Shown here: positions 35,377 to 48,360 of the stretch, one piece after another
How the letters are laid out: every line of letters starts with the position of its first letter
How positions within the stretch are numbered: the stretch's first letter is position 1
DNA from: Phycomyces nitens
Lineage: Eukaryota; Mucoromycota; Mucoromycetes; Mucorales; Phycomycetaceae
DNA: 64,000 bases
Assembly (NCBI GenBank): GCA_022702545.1
Contig: JAHRBC010000001.1
Span: forward strand, 2,418,001-2,482,000
Direction: 5' to 3'
Program-made: the position numbers and the translations under genes
The notes under the pieces: generated by a model
What the model was told of the DNA's origin: nothing
Databases searched by the model: none
What the model saw: the letters and a program-made list of their open reading frames with translations, nothing else

Positions 35377-38300
35377 TCTATAGATTGCCAATGTCGATTA
35401 TGGAAACAAAAAACTCGGCACATTGGTTTATTGGCTTTCATGGTTAAACCCCCGATTGGCTTATTGCGTCACAGTACGCGGCTTATCTCTTCAAGAGGTT
35501 CAAGTCGTGATGAAAACTGAAGCCTTTTCAGTCTTTGAGTTTAGAATGAATCCTTGTTTGATGGTTAAAAAAATGAAAGGAGATGATTTGTGCTTTATAG
35601 CTACACAAATATGTTGTTTTTGGTGAATTGTACTTTCCAATTGATTTTTGTAAAGAAATAATTTGAACTCTCTTTTATCTGTAAAAGTTGCTCATAAATA
35701 CAGCCGTATTTTTAGAGAGTCACCAATAAATTTGTAGAGAAATATATATATATGAAATACATGGCAGATACTAGTGTGCTTGTTGGCATATTTATTTCTT
35801 GTAATAATTCCAATCAAATCAAATACAAACTCGACAGTTATCTCTGCCTATTTAAAATATCAACATCAATATCTCTAGACCGAACACCTGATTGTCAATA
35901 AATGCCAGACTTTAGATTTAAATCATTATTGTACTCGGAACACTTGGTCAAACAGTGACAAAAAGGATACAGGCATAAAACTATACATGTATAAATACAA
36001 ATTTAAAGAAACTTTACCGAGACTGTCGATGATTGGTCTCGTTTATTTACCAAAAAAAAAAGCAAGTTTCATCAAAGGAATAATAATAAAGATAATGAAA
36101 TCCCTGTATGTTGGGCTTTGGCCTTGTCCTTTGGCGTACTGATCTGAAAAATACTCGCGTTGTATTTTACAACAAAATATCGTTTCTTTTTTCTAGTCTT
36201 AATTAGCCAATTTACTTGTGTAAAGGACATAGATATATATATTTATATATATATATAAACAAATCAGGCTTTCATGTTTGCATTCACCAAAAACAACCGA
36301 ATTTCCGTCTGTCCGTTTTTTGATTCTATTAATTACAGCCTTTACTTGCACTACAACTTGCTTCATTTGGACTACCCGAACCAGCACCTTTTTTTTTTCT
36401 TTCACCCAGATTTACCCCCAGCCAGTCTTGGTACACGATGGCTAAGCCGTTTGATTTTTATTGGCGGAACATTCACCTTGTCTGTATCGCAAACCATTCA
36501 TCTTAGCATTCAGTATCTCGAGGTTGGCGTCTATTTCATACCAGAGTCCATGCAATACTCAATAGAATCCCCTGGTTCTATATCAGCATTTTTGTGCAGA
36601 CCTAGAGGCCTCCAATATACCCAGAAAATATCATAAAAACCTCGTGTGTGTGTGTGAAAAAGAGCAATAAAATCACAGTACTTGAATAGACACAACCTTA
36701 TTTGTACTGTGTCTGACCTTCTGTTACTCTAACTAGTGTAAACACCAACCCTAGGTTTCGTGACTTATCAACCATCGTATAACTAATACCAGCCCAATCT
36801 ACTCTATGAATTTTTTTTAAAAAAAATAAAAATAAAGGCAATCTCCTCTTGTACTCTTTGGCCTCTTGCAGGTATTCTCCAATTGCCACGAGTACTATTC
36901 GTAATGTAGAGCTTTCTTGAAGAAAAATCATTCCATATTTACCTGTCCGTGTTAAATAATACCGGATTTTTAGGGCCAAACATACAAAGTATTTCTTTAT
37001 GAATACTTTTCAGTCTTTAAAATATTTAGCCCTTTTGTATTTTTTGTATTCTGTTCCGTTGTACTATACATCCACATCTATATATACATCTATTATAAAC
37101 TTGAGTGGGTGGGCACGTTTGGTTAGATTTCAATGTAATTACATGATCTAATCTTTAGTGTCTTCAAGGCTCGATACCTGGCAAGTAATAATATCAAACC
37201 AAAATCAGAGTAGTAAAATATAATATCCAAGGGCGTTTAACGCGTGAAGAAATTGTGAATAATAGTACAGTTTTTTTCTGGTCGTATTGCGAGGGTACAT
37301 GAATCTCATACGCGTATTATTAAAAAAGAAATTATAAATAAGACAAAATACATTTTGGGAATATTTTCCATTTTTTTTCTCGTACATCAAATATCAATTC
37401 GAAACGGTACAAGATTACAAAGCGTGTTTAAAGTGTATATAATACTCACGGAAGAAATTCCCATTGATTTCAAAATAACCTACTACTAGATCTCTTTCTT
37501 TGATTAATAATAATAATAATAATAGTGTAAAGCGACTGGACACATCATTTCATGTACACATCTTGAAAAATCTGTATTTAAGGAACCGATGATATTTAGA
37601 AGACTTGTACACATTCCACATTTGCATTACAGTAGAAATGAGAAGTTATCCAAAGTGTATATTCACCAGAACTTTACACAGGATTATTATGCTAGCCCAT
37701 ATCCTACCATTGTCATGCCATGGATTTCTTTTTGGCTTGAAACCCAATGTTACTGCAAAAGAAACTCGAGTAGTCTAGATCTTCTTTTAAAGAAAAACCT
37801 GTTATTCTATCTCTTTATTTTCCTTTGGTCCCTTTACCTTTTTTTAGATACGAGCTGCATGCCAGTTGAAATAATATATCATATAAACTTCTGATTTCTC
37901 TGGAATGTTATGTTTTAAAAGGCAGCTACCATTTGACTCCAAGCGACAAACGGTTGAATTATTGTCGTTATATTCAAATTCCACCAACCTCTTTCCTTAT
38001 TCCTGGCGCTCTCTTTGGCCAACACATTGTACGACACTGTATAGACTTTTGCGGTGTGAACTTCATCGAGTGACCAAAAAGCTGCAGGCGCTCAAAGCAA
38101 TTTTCCAAAGAGTTTCAATTAGAAATATTAGTGATAAATTACACAAGTTGTTTTTTAGCATATTGCACCCTTGAATAGACATATAAATCAATGATATCAT
38201 ATGCTACCTACTCAAAACCATCTCTCAACAAACCCTCCTTTTCTTTTTAAATTCATTTTTGCACCCAATACAGATCCAGATGTACAACCTATCCTTGGAA

Positions 38301-39850
38301 GAAGAAGAAAAAGGAGAATACAATGAATCGATTAACATGATTTAAAGGGCCAAATGATTCTGGGTTGATTTGTAATAGTGTCCTGAAAAAAAAAAGATTC
38401 TAATTACCAGTATGTTACTTTAAACAAACCTTGGGTTGTGGAAATCTTTAATAATCTCAACTCAACCCAACTCTACCATTCTTTCTTACCTTATAATCTC
38501 CCACTAACCCCAGTATTTTGGCTGGTCCATAATGATCAAGGAACAATGATGATGATGATGTGTCTGATTGGACAAGTGCTTTATAAAAAGGCAGATTTAG
38601 TGCCTGATTATAAATGTTATAACTACCATGAATCACAAAGCCCATGGATCCTCCTGTGTATCTTACTGATGTTTTATCTATGTCATGCAAATTAATTCTT
38701 CAACGTAAACCACGAACCTTATAATATGTTTAGTTCCATCTCTTAATAACTTAAAATCTATTGTGTGTAGTTTGGTGTCCAATTCCTCGAGGAGATTCAA
38801 ATAGATGAAATTAATCAAGGGCTTTGATCTAAATGTCAAGAGTAATATAGTATTATATGGTTTTCTATATTACATCAATTTGAAAAAAAGAAAAAAAGAA
38901 AAACTTTATAAAAGAATGAGGTAATATTTATGGTTGTGATATAGGATACGGGGTACCTTGTTAACTTGACATTTTCAGATGAAGATTTTAATACAAACTG
39001 TGTAGACATTCATTAGAGAATTACCTAAAGTCCTGCTTATTTTATTTTTGCAAGAAACAATCGAAACAAAAGATTTATTTTGCGTCAAAATTGATAACCA
39101 CATTATGTATTCGATGTGGAGGTGTATTCCTAAAGTAAATGTTACACACGCATATGTATTTCCTTTGGGACTGATTTTAAAAATTCAAACGAAAAAGCTT
39201 GTATTTTTAAATAATCCTTTTATCCATGTCTAAAATCAAACGGACCCACATAAACATGCTACCTGGATACCAAATATTCTGGATATAGAGGGCTATGTCA
39301 TACTACTGCTTTTCATGTAGCTCGTTAATCATTCTATATATTGAAAAATATAAAAGGATAAATAGAGAGATATATAGATATAGGGAGTACATGTCATTCT
39401 AGTCAAAGTACCCTTGGATTTACCTAAAGGTCTCACAATGTACAACTTGGTGTTAGAGATTTTGTATTGAAATGACTTCATACTCATCGGCAATTAAATA
39501 AATGTCTGAACTTACCTTTCAGGTACATGTTTCCGCCTTTAAATTACGTTATTACAACAGGTTACATGCCTATCATTTTGAAAGGAGTCTACAGAAGCTT
39601 GTCTAGGCCGTACATAGCAGCTGAATAAAGACCAAAGAGATGCTGGTAAACAAAGTCACAAGTCGAAGCAAGGAATAAATATGCATTAATACGAACTCCT
39701 GGAGTGCAACTGGGTTATGATTTTACTATCTATCCTAATATGAATCGTATGTATCAAATATTACCTTTTCCAAAAATAATAATAATTCCAATCTAGAGAG
39801 TAAGTTGAACTCTTGCCTGTTGGGATATTTTCTATGTATTCTACCATTAA
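35377..39850. other. Intergenic AT-rich region, 4.5 kb
   Basis: Upstream of ITPase. Many short open frames (for example 36274-36636 + and 37905-38174 +) but none with a recognisable family, consistent composition or splice-compatible neighbours. Simple repeats: TA runs at about 36230 and 37080, TAA run at 37507-37521. I see no gene. Confidence 0.55.
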
Positions 39851-39853
39851 TGG

Positions 39854-39855
<2 letters not shown>

Positions 39856-39903
<48 letters not shown>
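39856..39903. repeat. (AT)n microsatellite
   Basis: Roughly 24 uninterrupted AT repeats, the longest AT run in the window. It produces spurious YI-rich frames on both strands. Confidence 0.95.
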
Positions 39904-39907
<4 letters not shown>

Positions 39908-39929
39908 ATATCAATTCTATATGCACAGA

Positions 39930-40030
39930 TGTATATAATCTTTACAGGATCGACCAAATTGCTGAATTAGTTGACATGATGATGTCTGTAAACCTGAAAA
40001 AGGAAAAAGGAAAAAAAACTCCCGAGGTTC
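39930..40030 (+). pseudogene. Possible Tc1-like transposase N-terminal remnant
   Basis: The frame reads NLYRIDQIAELVDMMMS followed by a lysine-rich stretch. It resembles the opening of the helix-turn-helix region of Tc1/mariner-type transposases known from Mucoromycota, recalled without a search. The similarity ends after about 20 residues. It lies on the same strand as the DDE-domain relic 1.8 kb downstream and may once have been part of the same or a related element. Weak call. Confidence 0.3.
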
Positions 40031-41760
40031 CTGTGCTTATTGTATTAACCAAGGTATATATAGAGCTTCTGGTAGAATATAAGCAAGAAAAGCATACATA
40101 TTCTTTCAATTCAGAAAATATATATTTTACAAGTCTTTATTGTTTATTTTATAATTTAATATTAGATTTTTATGTAAACAATCCTGATGAGATGGCCAAT
40201 ATCAAATCGGAGCAAGCACAAGTAGGAACGGGGAAGCGGAGAGATTAAATATACATTTGCTCTTATATTTGATGAAATTCCATGGATAATTATTATTCTT
40301 GTTCCTTTATAAGAGCCAAGACGAATGGCCTTTAAACCCTACAATAAATAAAGCAAAGTATTCACCATGTAGCAACGCTTCATATAGGATTTATATATAC
40401 TCAGCATACTCTTATGAGAACTTGCGCGTCAATTGTTTGATATAGCAAAAAATAAAAATAAAGATCCAATAGTATTAATAACCCGTGCCCTTTACATCTT
40501 TCATTTTTTGATAAAGCACTTGTTTTGGGCTCAATGGTATAGTAATATTCCAAAGCCAGTAAAGAATGCTTTCAAGCGGTTGGTTTGCAACGGACTTTTT
40601 TTTTTTGGTTACAAGGGTATCAATTCGAATGAGATTTGTGCAGATTGTTTTACAATGAATATTTAGCCATACTTTAAATGCTGTGCCGCCTAATAAGATA
40701 GTATGAGTGTAAAAACTGGGCTAATCGCTCGAGAAGGACAGGCCAAGACAATTAGATGCTTTATAGCGGCGACGATGCAAATGAGAAGCGGTATATAATC
40801 AGAGACTCTAGTCCGATAGGATTTTTGTCTTTTATCGAATGGATTATTAATGCTGTATTCTTATACAGCCAGTGCCACTACTTGATATACCCAAGACATT
40901 TATATGCGTCCCTGGAAAATATAGGTATATCTTACCTGGCTGGGCCTCAAAGAATTGAATACTCAAGACCCTTTCAAGAAATCTCCTTTTATAAATCTCC
41001 AGAAAAATATAGAGTATCAAGATTGTCTTACCTGACTCGGAGAGGTATTGATCTCGGTGTCTTTACCCACCTTTTGGAAACTTGGATAATACATACTTTA
41101 TAACCATGGTTTTTAGGTATGTTCTATCTACTCATACATTCCAAGAAACTGTCTTCTGCATTATACTATAAAAGGATAATAAAGCTAAAGTAGGAAATGC
41201 AAGATAATGGGATTATCAAGAAGTGTATCAATAAAAGCAAATTAGCACTAGTTTTATTAATTACCTGTACGCACAGCAGAGACCTTTGTACAAAAAGGTT
41301 ATATATCTTGCAACAAGATTTATAACTAGAACTAATTGGTTGTTGTATATAAATATACCAGTGCAAACTCTCTACTAGTATTTAAGAAAAGTATCCAATT
41401 TATTACAGTAGGATAGTTTAGTATCTTGCTCAACGTACCTTTTTATATACACTCCGACACAGAAAGCCATTCCAAATCAACCAAAATAAGAATAATCTTT
41501 ATGACTTTTTGCTTTCTTTTGCCTTTAAAACCAAAAATGACATTAACAAAGCCATCATTTCATCAGTTGAAAAAGATCAATAAAGAACCACGACTCACTG
41601 TGAGTTGTCAGAGTTTCTTTGAAGAGAAACTATTTTCCTTTAAAAGGCCAACATTCCTCATTAGTCATCATTGACATTCCTCAATCAACGATTAGAAGCA
41701 TCATCAAACATTAGGAATAAACTGGTACAATAGTGTTAAAGGCTAGGTCAGAAAGACCCA
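40031..41760. other. Unassigned AT-rich sequence between transposase remnants
   Basis: Open frames at 40756-41103 and 41426-41674 on the plus strand have no recognisable domain. Given the transposase pieces on both sides they may be decayed mobile-element sequence, but nothing specific supports this. Confidence 0.4.
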
Positions 41761-41766
41761 ATAGAC

Positions 41767-42444
41767 GTGGTAATATATATATATATCACTGCCATTTGTT
41801 TGAGTATAAGGCAGTATCCTGTTGGGAACTATGGGTATCATCAGCAAAATTTGGCATTTTCTGGTGTTGTTGTATGTAGAAAAACGGCTACCAATTATCA
41901 TTGGACAAATTGGTTTGCTTCTTATACACCGATGCCTAGATCAAGGCTAATGTCTGAGCAGAAGAAGAATCGGCTTCTTTGGGCAAGAGCCGGGGCCAGT
42001 TTGACAGTTGGGAGCTGGGGAAGGGGTTATATGGTCAGAGGAGTCTAGATTTATGATAAATGGCAATGATTCTGACCCATCTGTGATTCGTAAACCTAGA
42101 GAACGTTTTCAGAGTACAAATATGCTTCAAACCGAGAATTTCGGAAAATGTTCGGTAATGGTGTGGGACTGCTTATAGTAAAGGATTTGGGCCTCTAACC
42201 ACACTCAATTGACTACTGGCCATCTCTACGCCCTGATTTGAACTCAATTGCGCGTGTCTGTAAGGCCGTAAAAGACTGCATTTCAGAGAAAAAGGGATAT
42301 ATCAATGATACTAAAGATCTCAAGGCCTGTATTGCCAATAAGTGGGAGAAAATGGATCCTGAATTCGGTCCAAGGCTTGTCGCAAGTATGGCTGATCGAA
42401 TTAAGGCTGTAATTGCTGTTCGTGTTGGTAACAACCGATATTAA
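41767..42444 (+). pseudogene. Tc1/mariner DDE transposase relic
   Basis: Reading across frames gives RLMSEQKKNRLLWARAGASL, then VIWSEESRFMINGNDSDP, VIRKPRERF and KCSVMVWDCL with a stop, and after a frameshift WPSLRPDLNSIARV and a C-terminal helix region to 42444. This is the order of a Tc1/mariner catalytic domain: the R-LLWAR block, IWSDES with the first or second acidic residue, VMVWG, and the WP-SPDLNPIE block. It carries frameshifts and a stop. The acidic residue in WSDES is Glu here, and the last acidic residue of the triad (NPIE) is Ala, so it is dead. Terminal inverted repeats were not identified. Confidence 0.75.
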
Positions 42445-45400
42445 ACATGATTTATTTTTAATTTACAAGATACATACACTGTTGACTATTCGAACAAAAG
42501 TCTCGAGTCTTTACAATGAGCAGATAAAAAAGATGGTGTTGAAGATAATGTATATATTCTCGGGGAACAAACACACTCTAATTTTGCACTGACTTTCTGT
42601 GAGTGTACCGTATTCCCAAAAATAAAATATGTAATAAGAAAAAGTCCTAGTATTACTACTATTTATTTGTATTTTATAGAAATTTAAAAACAATTTTTTT
42701 GTCAATATATTGAATATTAGTATCCTAAAAATGTAGCCAAAATATAGAGAACATTCATTTCTTTAAAGTATTTATTGGTATGACCAGCTAGAAAACATTT
42801 ATGAATTTGTTTGAGTCAAAATAAGCGTGGGTTAAATACATCCAGCGAGCTATACTAGCTTAAGGAGTTTTATTTTTCTTTCCTTTCTTTTACTTATTTT
42901 CCTTACTTTTTTATCACCTATATTGTCCTTTTATCTTATTCCTTTCCTCCAAGTCCAATTAATGGCAATCTAGAAGCCGCACGCCTTGCGTGACGGCAGA
43001 TCAATATAATACTAAAAAAAAAAAAAAGGGTTAAATACATCACCGATCTTTACATTATTTTGCACTTTTTTTTATGCAAAGCTCTCAAACCACAATACTA
43101 ACATTAAATATAAACATATACTCCTGATCACAGAGAATAGCAAACATAAAAGGCCCTTGCTCCACTTTTGCCCCAGTTAATAAATCAAATGGTAATTCAA
43201 TTATTAGTAGCAGTTTGTGAGACAATTGATAGTTGGAGACAATATCAAATAGACGCTCGTAAAAAGGCTATAAATTGAAACCATTGATTGATTAACTCCC
43301 TCAAAGTTTTGGTCATACTAGAATTATAAAGACAATAGTGTAAGTTTAAAGGTATACAATATATGTCTATATATTTGGCAGATATTGAAAAAAAAAAACA
43401 TAAAGCCACCTCCCTGAAAGATACTAAAGTCGACAGTCTCATAATATAAGCATAGGTTATACAATTTGATGTGAAAGTTCTACAACTATATTCATTATAT
43501 TTTTGGGGCGTGTATAAAAACATGCCCATGTTTGCTTAAAGACATTCTAATGAGTTGCTTTCGATCTATTCACATAATATCAAACTTATAATACAAAAAC
43601 CAAGCCCAAAGTTTGCCCTGGATTCAAGACACTTAAACTATTGAAAACAGCCACCATATTCATCTATTGAGTAAGTATAAACTTAAGCACTATGGAGTGT
43701 TCTAAACTGCTGTTTCTAAAGACCAAATTAGTTATATTGGCATTCTCGCTCTAAAAGTATTTTTTAGCATGCATAATTGCACAGTCAACAAAGATTTTAA
43801 GAAGCCTTTGTTATTAAAATGCCCAAGCCTCACATTTTTTTGCTAGTATTTGTTTGACGAGCTAACAAAACTACAGGCAATAGGGTGTGCCTTTAATCGA
43901 TGGATTATGGCAGTGTTATTGTTAAGTGATTATTAGCAACCTTAATTATCAGCCGATCAAAAGATTTAATTAGGTAAAGAATCACAAAAACTAAACAATC
44001 TTGGAATATTCTTTAATCATAAGACAGCCTCGTTATCAGAGTAGAGTCTTGTAATAAGCATCTGTTGCACAAACCAAAAAAAAAGCTTTAATAACCGATT
44101 GTGATCGACCCAACGACCCTTCTTGGTCAACATCCAATCACAGATAAGATTAGGCCGAATGCCTATTCTCGAGACTTTTCTAATATGTCCCCCCATTAAT
44201 TCCATGAACATGATCACCACAAGACCAGAATGCTTTCCGTCAAGCCGTAGCTCAAGTTCTGTTAATTTAGCTAGGACCAATACAACTTGTATATCCTTGA
44301 CAAGCTCAACACCTGCGTGTGCAACTTGATTCGCACTACGTTCAACAGCAAACACAGTCCCAGATTCCCCAAGATTTAATCCAAGCGTGAGATATGGAAC
44401 ACATATTCTTCAGTCTTATGGTTAACCGTGTTTTTTATTTTATCCAAGGACTTGTCATTATAATTTTAATTGCGGACAAGGAAGCCAGTATTTGACTTGT
44501 TTGAATTTTAAAAAAAAATCTCTTTGGGATGCTGTTTTAACGGTCTTTGGTACCAAACTAGATCTGGTTTCTTTTTATAAAACAAAACCTTTTAATAGAT
44601 AGTCTATATATTATACTAAAGTTTTTACCTGTAAATATAAACAAAAATCAATAATAATTGAATAATTGATTTATTTTTGGGATCTTGTACTAGATGCCAA
44701 GTTCTCAACCGTGTAAGGTGACATGATCGAATAGAACACCTACCCGAATTGCTGCAGTTATGACCAGCTGAACCTAGTTATAGTATTTTGAGCATCTGTG
44801 TTTTATTAAGAAACCCAGACCCTTCCAGTCAAAAGATATACTTTACTTCTTTTTATAGTCCAAGTTACCATAAAACACAGTGTAGACAGAAACACAATAA
44901 TATATATATATATTAAAGAATGTGTGTAAAATATCGAGTTCAGGACAAGAAAGGAAAAGGATATGTCACATAAAAGAGAAAACTATTCTATATTCAACAA
45001 CGATATTATTTATTCATTATTAATCTAATTTCTGTCGTTGTTTTATGGCTGGTTGAATTTTAATAGACTTTGACCAAGCATATATAGATATATGGATTGC
45101 ATTTTAAATAAAATAAACTTTTAATGTTGTATTTGTATAATTAAAATATATCTTTGATGAGTTATGACATGTTGCTTTAAAATGAAACAGCCTTTTGGGA
45201 TACAACCAGCCAACTTATTTACTATAGATCTTGATAACTAGCGAGTGTCATTATGTATGGGTTTAGTGACCACAACTAACTTTGGAAACCCAACCTAGGA
45301 TGGAAATATTCAGTACGGCTTTACTCTGAGACATAAGAATGTTGAGTTGTGTTCAATTGGTATTTTTGGCATCTATTTTTTTTTAGTTCTTACTAAACGG

Positions 45401-46190
45401 GAGAACGAGTACAATGTATTTTTGCTTGCCAAGAAATATTTCACTTTGAGAATCCCATACGACAAACAAGCAAAAATATGCCAAGAAGCCTCCCAAGATG
45501 TTGTTCATTCATCAAGGTGATTTGCCTTTAACTGGCAATCAGATGAGATAAGTCGGAGGGTGGGAAAGGTATTGTATGGTGGAACCTTATACTGCCGCTT
45601 TGCCTGTAAAATCAATCAACGTTTTGGCAGGACTCACTTGTGAGGCCACTATTTTTTGGACAGATCTGCCATACATCCTATTGACAATTTGGAAATACAT
45701 ATTCTCTCAAAGATAGAGACTTGGTTAGATTGGTTCACAAACCAAGAGATTGAAAAAAAAATATTGCCAGTCCAAATTTGTATTTTTAAAGTATTTGTAA
45801 AGAGCTTTTCTCCATGTAATATATATAAAGCTCATTATGAATATGAATATGGATATTATTGATTAGCTTACTGATTTTTATCTATTTATTAAATCTAATA
45901 AAAAAGAACTCGATTATGTTGGAGCAAAAGCATCCTGACTATTACCTTTAGTATGTTCCATTATTTTCCATGGTCGTATACAGATAATTTGAGTAAATCC
46001 AGTTTGTGCCAGTTCTAAAAAAGTCATGAAAGATTTTGTGTTGGAAACCACTTGGAGACCATTGCACCCGAGATTTAAACATTCTTCAAGGCAGGTGTTG
46101 ATTATGTACATTCAACAATCTGTGGTATTCAGGCCCAAGTCCGGTCCATTTTACATATATATATGAGATGAGAGCCAAAGCTCGAATATA
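42445..46190. other. AT-rich gene-poor region, 3.7 kb
   Basis: No supported gene. The minus frame at 44017-44355 (112 codons) is open and less AT-rich than its flanks, so it could be a relic of a coding sequence, but I recognise no domain. TA-rich tracts are common. An A15 run sits at about 43014-43027. Confidence 0.5.
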
Positions 46191-46194
46191 AACC

Positions 46195-46480
46195 TTGTCA
46201 ATTTGCTTAATACATCAGCAAACACCATCCAACACACCATTATCAGCTCAAGAACCGAGGGTTGTTAACCGCATTACCCAATACAAAATAAACCAGCAAG
46301 TTGTCCCAGTGCTGGGTATATGGAAAGAGTATGACATTGGTACTATGCACCAACCCTCTGTTTACTCTCTTGAAGTTGATCATAGGACTGACGAGAGAAA
46401 AGACCATTCGACATCACAGTTGTTAAGTAGACCCATGATATTATTGAGATAAGTTGAGAAATTGGAGGCAGCCATATGTC
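46195..46480 (+). pseudogene. GCR1_C-type DNA-binding domain remnant (possible Crypton/tyrosine-recombinase relic)
   Basis: The frame contains VPVLGIWKEYDIGTMHQPSV followed by YSLEVDHRTDERKD and a serine-rich stretch, a stop at 46450, then VEKLEAA. The W-x-E-Y-x-x-G-x(3)-Q-P-S-V-x-x-L-E spacing matches the GCR1_C DNA-binding domain, which in many fungi is carried by transcription factors and by Crypton-like tyrosine-recombinase elements. The conserved WRK region after the LE motif is altered (DERK) and a stop follows, so it appears decayed. No recombinase domain is visible nearby. The family assignment rests on the motif alone. Confidence 0.5.
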
Positions 46481-47042
46481 CCACGAAGAGGTAGGAATGA
46501 CTCTTGAAAGGCGTAGAATAGAAACGAAAGAATCTTTAGACAAGCTTAGACCAATGATATACAGTCAAGATTAATTATAAAATTATCAGGATATCTATTT
46601 TTTTATACTTGAACAATATTCGGTTCTACATTTTAATACAAATATATATTCTCTTGATAAAATGCCTTTTATATTGAAAATATTATATAGCTTGATGCCA
46701 ATTCATAAAAAAAAGCATAAAATCTCTATGCAATCAGAGACATTTGGGAATGATTCTCAGTTACCATAAAAGTAAATTTTCTCTATTATGTTACACAAGT
46801 TAGATAAAACCCTTACACAAATATGTTTTGAAATAAACCAATCAAATATCTTTTATTTGTAATACAGTATGTCTACTTGAGATTGAGACGATGTTAGTTT
46901 TTTTAGACAAAAAGAAATTAGTTTTGAGAATAGAGATTTATGCTTAGATGCATTTATCTGTAATTTTCTTAATCCTTTTTTTTAAAAATGAAAGCGTGTT
47001 TGTTACGGCGATACCTGTTTTAGTTGAGAATCAATGTTGAGT

Positions 47043-48121
47043 TCAACTGTTTTCTTGATCCGTTTTATTTGGCTTGAAAACTTCTGGTCTTCCTTGGCCC
47101 ATCCAAATGCTTCTTGCGATCGGCACCATGTTAATAGCAGGGTTAGCATTGCGCTGCCATAGCTTGCCACATTTTGCACAATGAAGAACACTGTAACCTT
47201 TGAAATTGGGGGATTTAATGATATCCAGATCATTAAAACATAGGCTACATGTTTTCGACGTTTTGAATTCGGCGATTGTTACAACAATCAACTTGCTTTC
47301 AACCTCCCATTTCTTCAGTGTTCTGTAAAATTGCCCCACAACGCCACTCCAGAGCCACATGAGCTTCACGATATTCTTGTTGAACATACCAGCAAACACA
47401 ACCAATTGAACTTTTTTCTTGCCCTGACTAAAAGGAAGGGGCATCCATTTCTTCGACCTTTCAAAAAGATATATTAAAATAAATTGAAAGAAGATTGGTC
47501 GCTGGCTGTCTTTCTTTCTTCTTCTTCTCGATTATCCTTCTTTGCCTCCTGGTATTCTTGTCCAGTCTTGATCTGTTGTATTTTGCAGTGCCATGGGTCA
47601 AGATGTTTACTAGTTGTTCTGGGCCGCTTTGGGAGCCTTGATAGAGATTAAATATATCTTTGGCAATATTTTTATTGTAGAATCTTAACAACACGTCTAG
47701 GTGTGTAAGAATACTCTTGATGTATTCTTCAAACTTTGTAATACTCGACATTTTGCTTGACGACAGATTTCTCTCTAGCGATCCTATGCCAGACTTTTTT
47801 TTCCCTTTCTTCCAATTGCACTACAAAGTTTGTAACACCCGTAATGCGTTGATATTAATCTCTAGTGCATCTTCGTATTCGAGGGTTGGAACCAACCACA
47901 GCAATAAATACTGATTTTCTCCCCAAATCAATAGAAGTTGGAGTATATATCTCATCAATTTCAGACATGGTAAAGTCATCAGGCTTCAACTCGAGACTTT
48001 GGTAAGAAGAGCCATAACCAATTTGACGTCGTTTGTAAAAAAAGAGAATCAAATGAGAGACCATCGGTGTGGAGGAGATTTTCAAATAGTATATTGTTGT
48101 GTCCATTTTGGAATTAAACAA
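47043..48121 (-). pseudogene. Broken Fanzor (eukaryotic TnpB-like RNA-guided nuclease family) gene
   Basis: Three frame segments line up in order. 48121-47880: KRRQIGYG, then TPTSIDLGRKSVFIAVVG with the RuvC-I aspartate, then RRCTRD and a stop. 47751-47461: THLDVLLRFYNKNIAKDIF and VNILTHGTAKYNRSR plus a lysine-rich stretch. 47467-47043: VQLVVFAGMFNKNIVKL, IVVTIAEFKTSKTCSLCF, HCAKCGKLWQRNANPA and GRPEVFK. The CxxC...CxxC zinc ribbon and the RuvC parts are those of fungal Fanzor/OrfB proteins. At least one stop (about 47871) and two frameshifts (about 47750 and 47465) break it. The RuvC-III aspartate (normally WQRDxN) is Asn. Family members are RNA-guided nucleases; this copy cannot be active. 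Confidence 0.8.
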
Positions 48122-48169
48122 GTGCTAAATACATTACAAAAAAAGCTATAGCTATTATGAAAAGATACT

Positions 48170-48360
48170 TAGAAGGTATGCCGGACTGATCTGCTGTTTG
48201 TGTTACTGACAGCCCTTGTTGGATTATTCAAATAAACCTTTCAATTTGACCTTGTCCATATTTCTTATAATTTTTAGTAGAAGAAACAGGAACTTGCTGA
48301 ACATCTTTAATCATATTGTCCATTACCTCTATTGTTGTTGATTGAGATTTAATATTTGTG
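48170..48360 (-). pseudogene. Helix-turn-helix transposase-type N-terminal remnant
   Basis: Immediately upstream of the Fanzor relic and on the same strand: MDNMIKDVQQVPVSSTKNY, KKYGQGQIERFI, a stop, then IIQQGLSVTQTADQSGIP. The IERFI...GLSVxxTAxxSGIP pattern is a homeodomain-like helix-turn-helix as used at the start of Tc1/mariner-like transposases in this group of fungi. It is broken by a stop and has no catalytic domain attached. Fanzor genes are known to travel inside DNA transposons including Mariner-type ones, so this may be what is left of a carrier element; the link is inference. Confidence 0.4.

Noticed and set aside
36274..36636. 120-codon open frame (+)
   Set aside because: Composition shifts along its length and no domain is visible; flanked by TA-rich sequence.
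39735..39926. YI-rich open frames on both strands
   Set aside because: Produced by the (AT)n microsatellite.
44017..44355. 112-codon open frame (-), less AT-rich than flanks
   Set aside because: Could be a relic of a coding sequence, but I could not match it to any family and found no compatible exons around it.
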